Source: CAG-273 sp964618105 (lineage in GTDB: Bacteria; Bacillota; Clostridia; TANB77; CAG-508). From it: DNA of 32,144 nt. A program made the translations under genes and the position numbers. Under the pieces are notes generated by a model. It saw only the letters and a program-made list of their open reading frames with translations, did no database searches and had not been told where the DNA came from. The stretch spans positions 1-32,144 of the forward strand of contig CAZUAJ010000009.1 in assembly GCA_964618105.1 (NCBI GenBank), written 5' to 3'. Of this stretch, positions 32,032-32,144 are shown piece by piece. How positions within the stretch are numbered: position 1 is the stretch's first letter; each line of letters starts with the position of its first letter.

Positions 32032-32144
32032 TAAAAAAAGCACATTGAAAAGTAAACAATAAACCTTTGAGAAACCAAAATAATAAAGGAAGATAGAAGC
32101 AAACTATCTATAAAAAAATACTGTGAGAAATCACAGCCAGAAAA

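Overview
The window looks like a piece of an AT-rich, anaerobic, probably spore-forming Clostridia genome, most likely a metagenome-assembled scaffold. Support comes from A/T-dominated codon use, the conserved Firmicutes blocks nusB-xseA-xseB and ylxM-ffh-rpsP-khpA-rimM-trmD-rplS, a T-box in front of thrS, a SleB-type cortex hydrolase, formate-THF ligase and pyruvate phosphate dikinase. Two runs of N (100 at 13193-13292, 10 at 19693-19702) are assembly gaps inside ppdK and ffh.

Layout. 1-2389: promoter, T-box leader and thrS. 2406-6629: a run of short-spaced genes with an envelope-stress group (Asp23-like, AmaP-like, DUF2273-like), then nusB, xseA, an anchored unknown, xseB and a DUF212/PAP2-like membrane protein. 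6672-9924: fhs, sleB-like hydrolase, TVP38-type membrane protein. 9953-15110: glyS, a long-hairpin element, an ATP-grasp gene with a +1 frame change, and ppdK. 15247-18303: SpoVB/MATE-type flippase, a prepilin-like surface protein with a suspiciously diversified C-terminus, and a hairpin-rich gene-free stretch. 18304-22725: ylxM, ffh, an unknown membrane protein, rpsP, khpA, rimM, trmD, rplS. 22738-24155: terminator, a second long-hairpin element, mnmA. On the minus strand, 28458-24143: tsaE, tsaB, rimI and a Lon-like AAA protease, with a REP-like repeat cluster in front of the protease. 28532-31757: small membrane protein, lepA (with a +1 frame change) and rlmB. 31758-32144: gene-free, with a strong promoter and a leader that may belong to an rRNA operon beyond the window.

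Most genes serve translation and RNA maturation: two aminoacyl-tRNA synthetases, SRP, two ribosomal proteins, ribosome maturation, rRNA and tRNA methylation, tRNA thiolation and t6A synthesis.

The most unusual observation is that the only two disrupted genes outside the N gaps, lepA and the ATP-grasp gene, are disrupted identically. Each has one extra C inside the Pro-Gly-His coding sequence, giving CCA CGG ACA TG where CCA GGA CAT G is expected, with a zero-frame stop almost at once. Both genes continue perfectly in the +1 frame. By eye, CGG is used in frame nowhere else in about 9,400 codons of the window. This is either a repeated programmed +1 frameshift signal built on a nearly unused codon, or a sequence-specific artefact. 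Raw reads and a genome-wide search for the 11-mer would separate the two.
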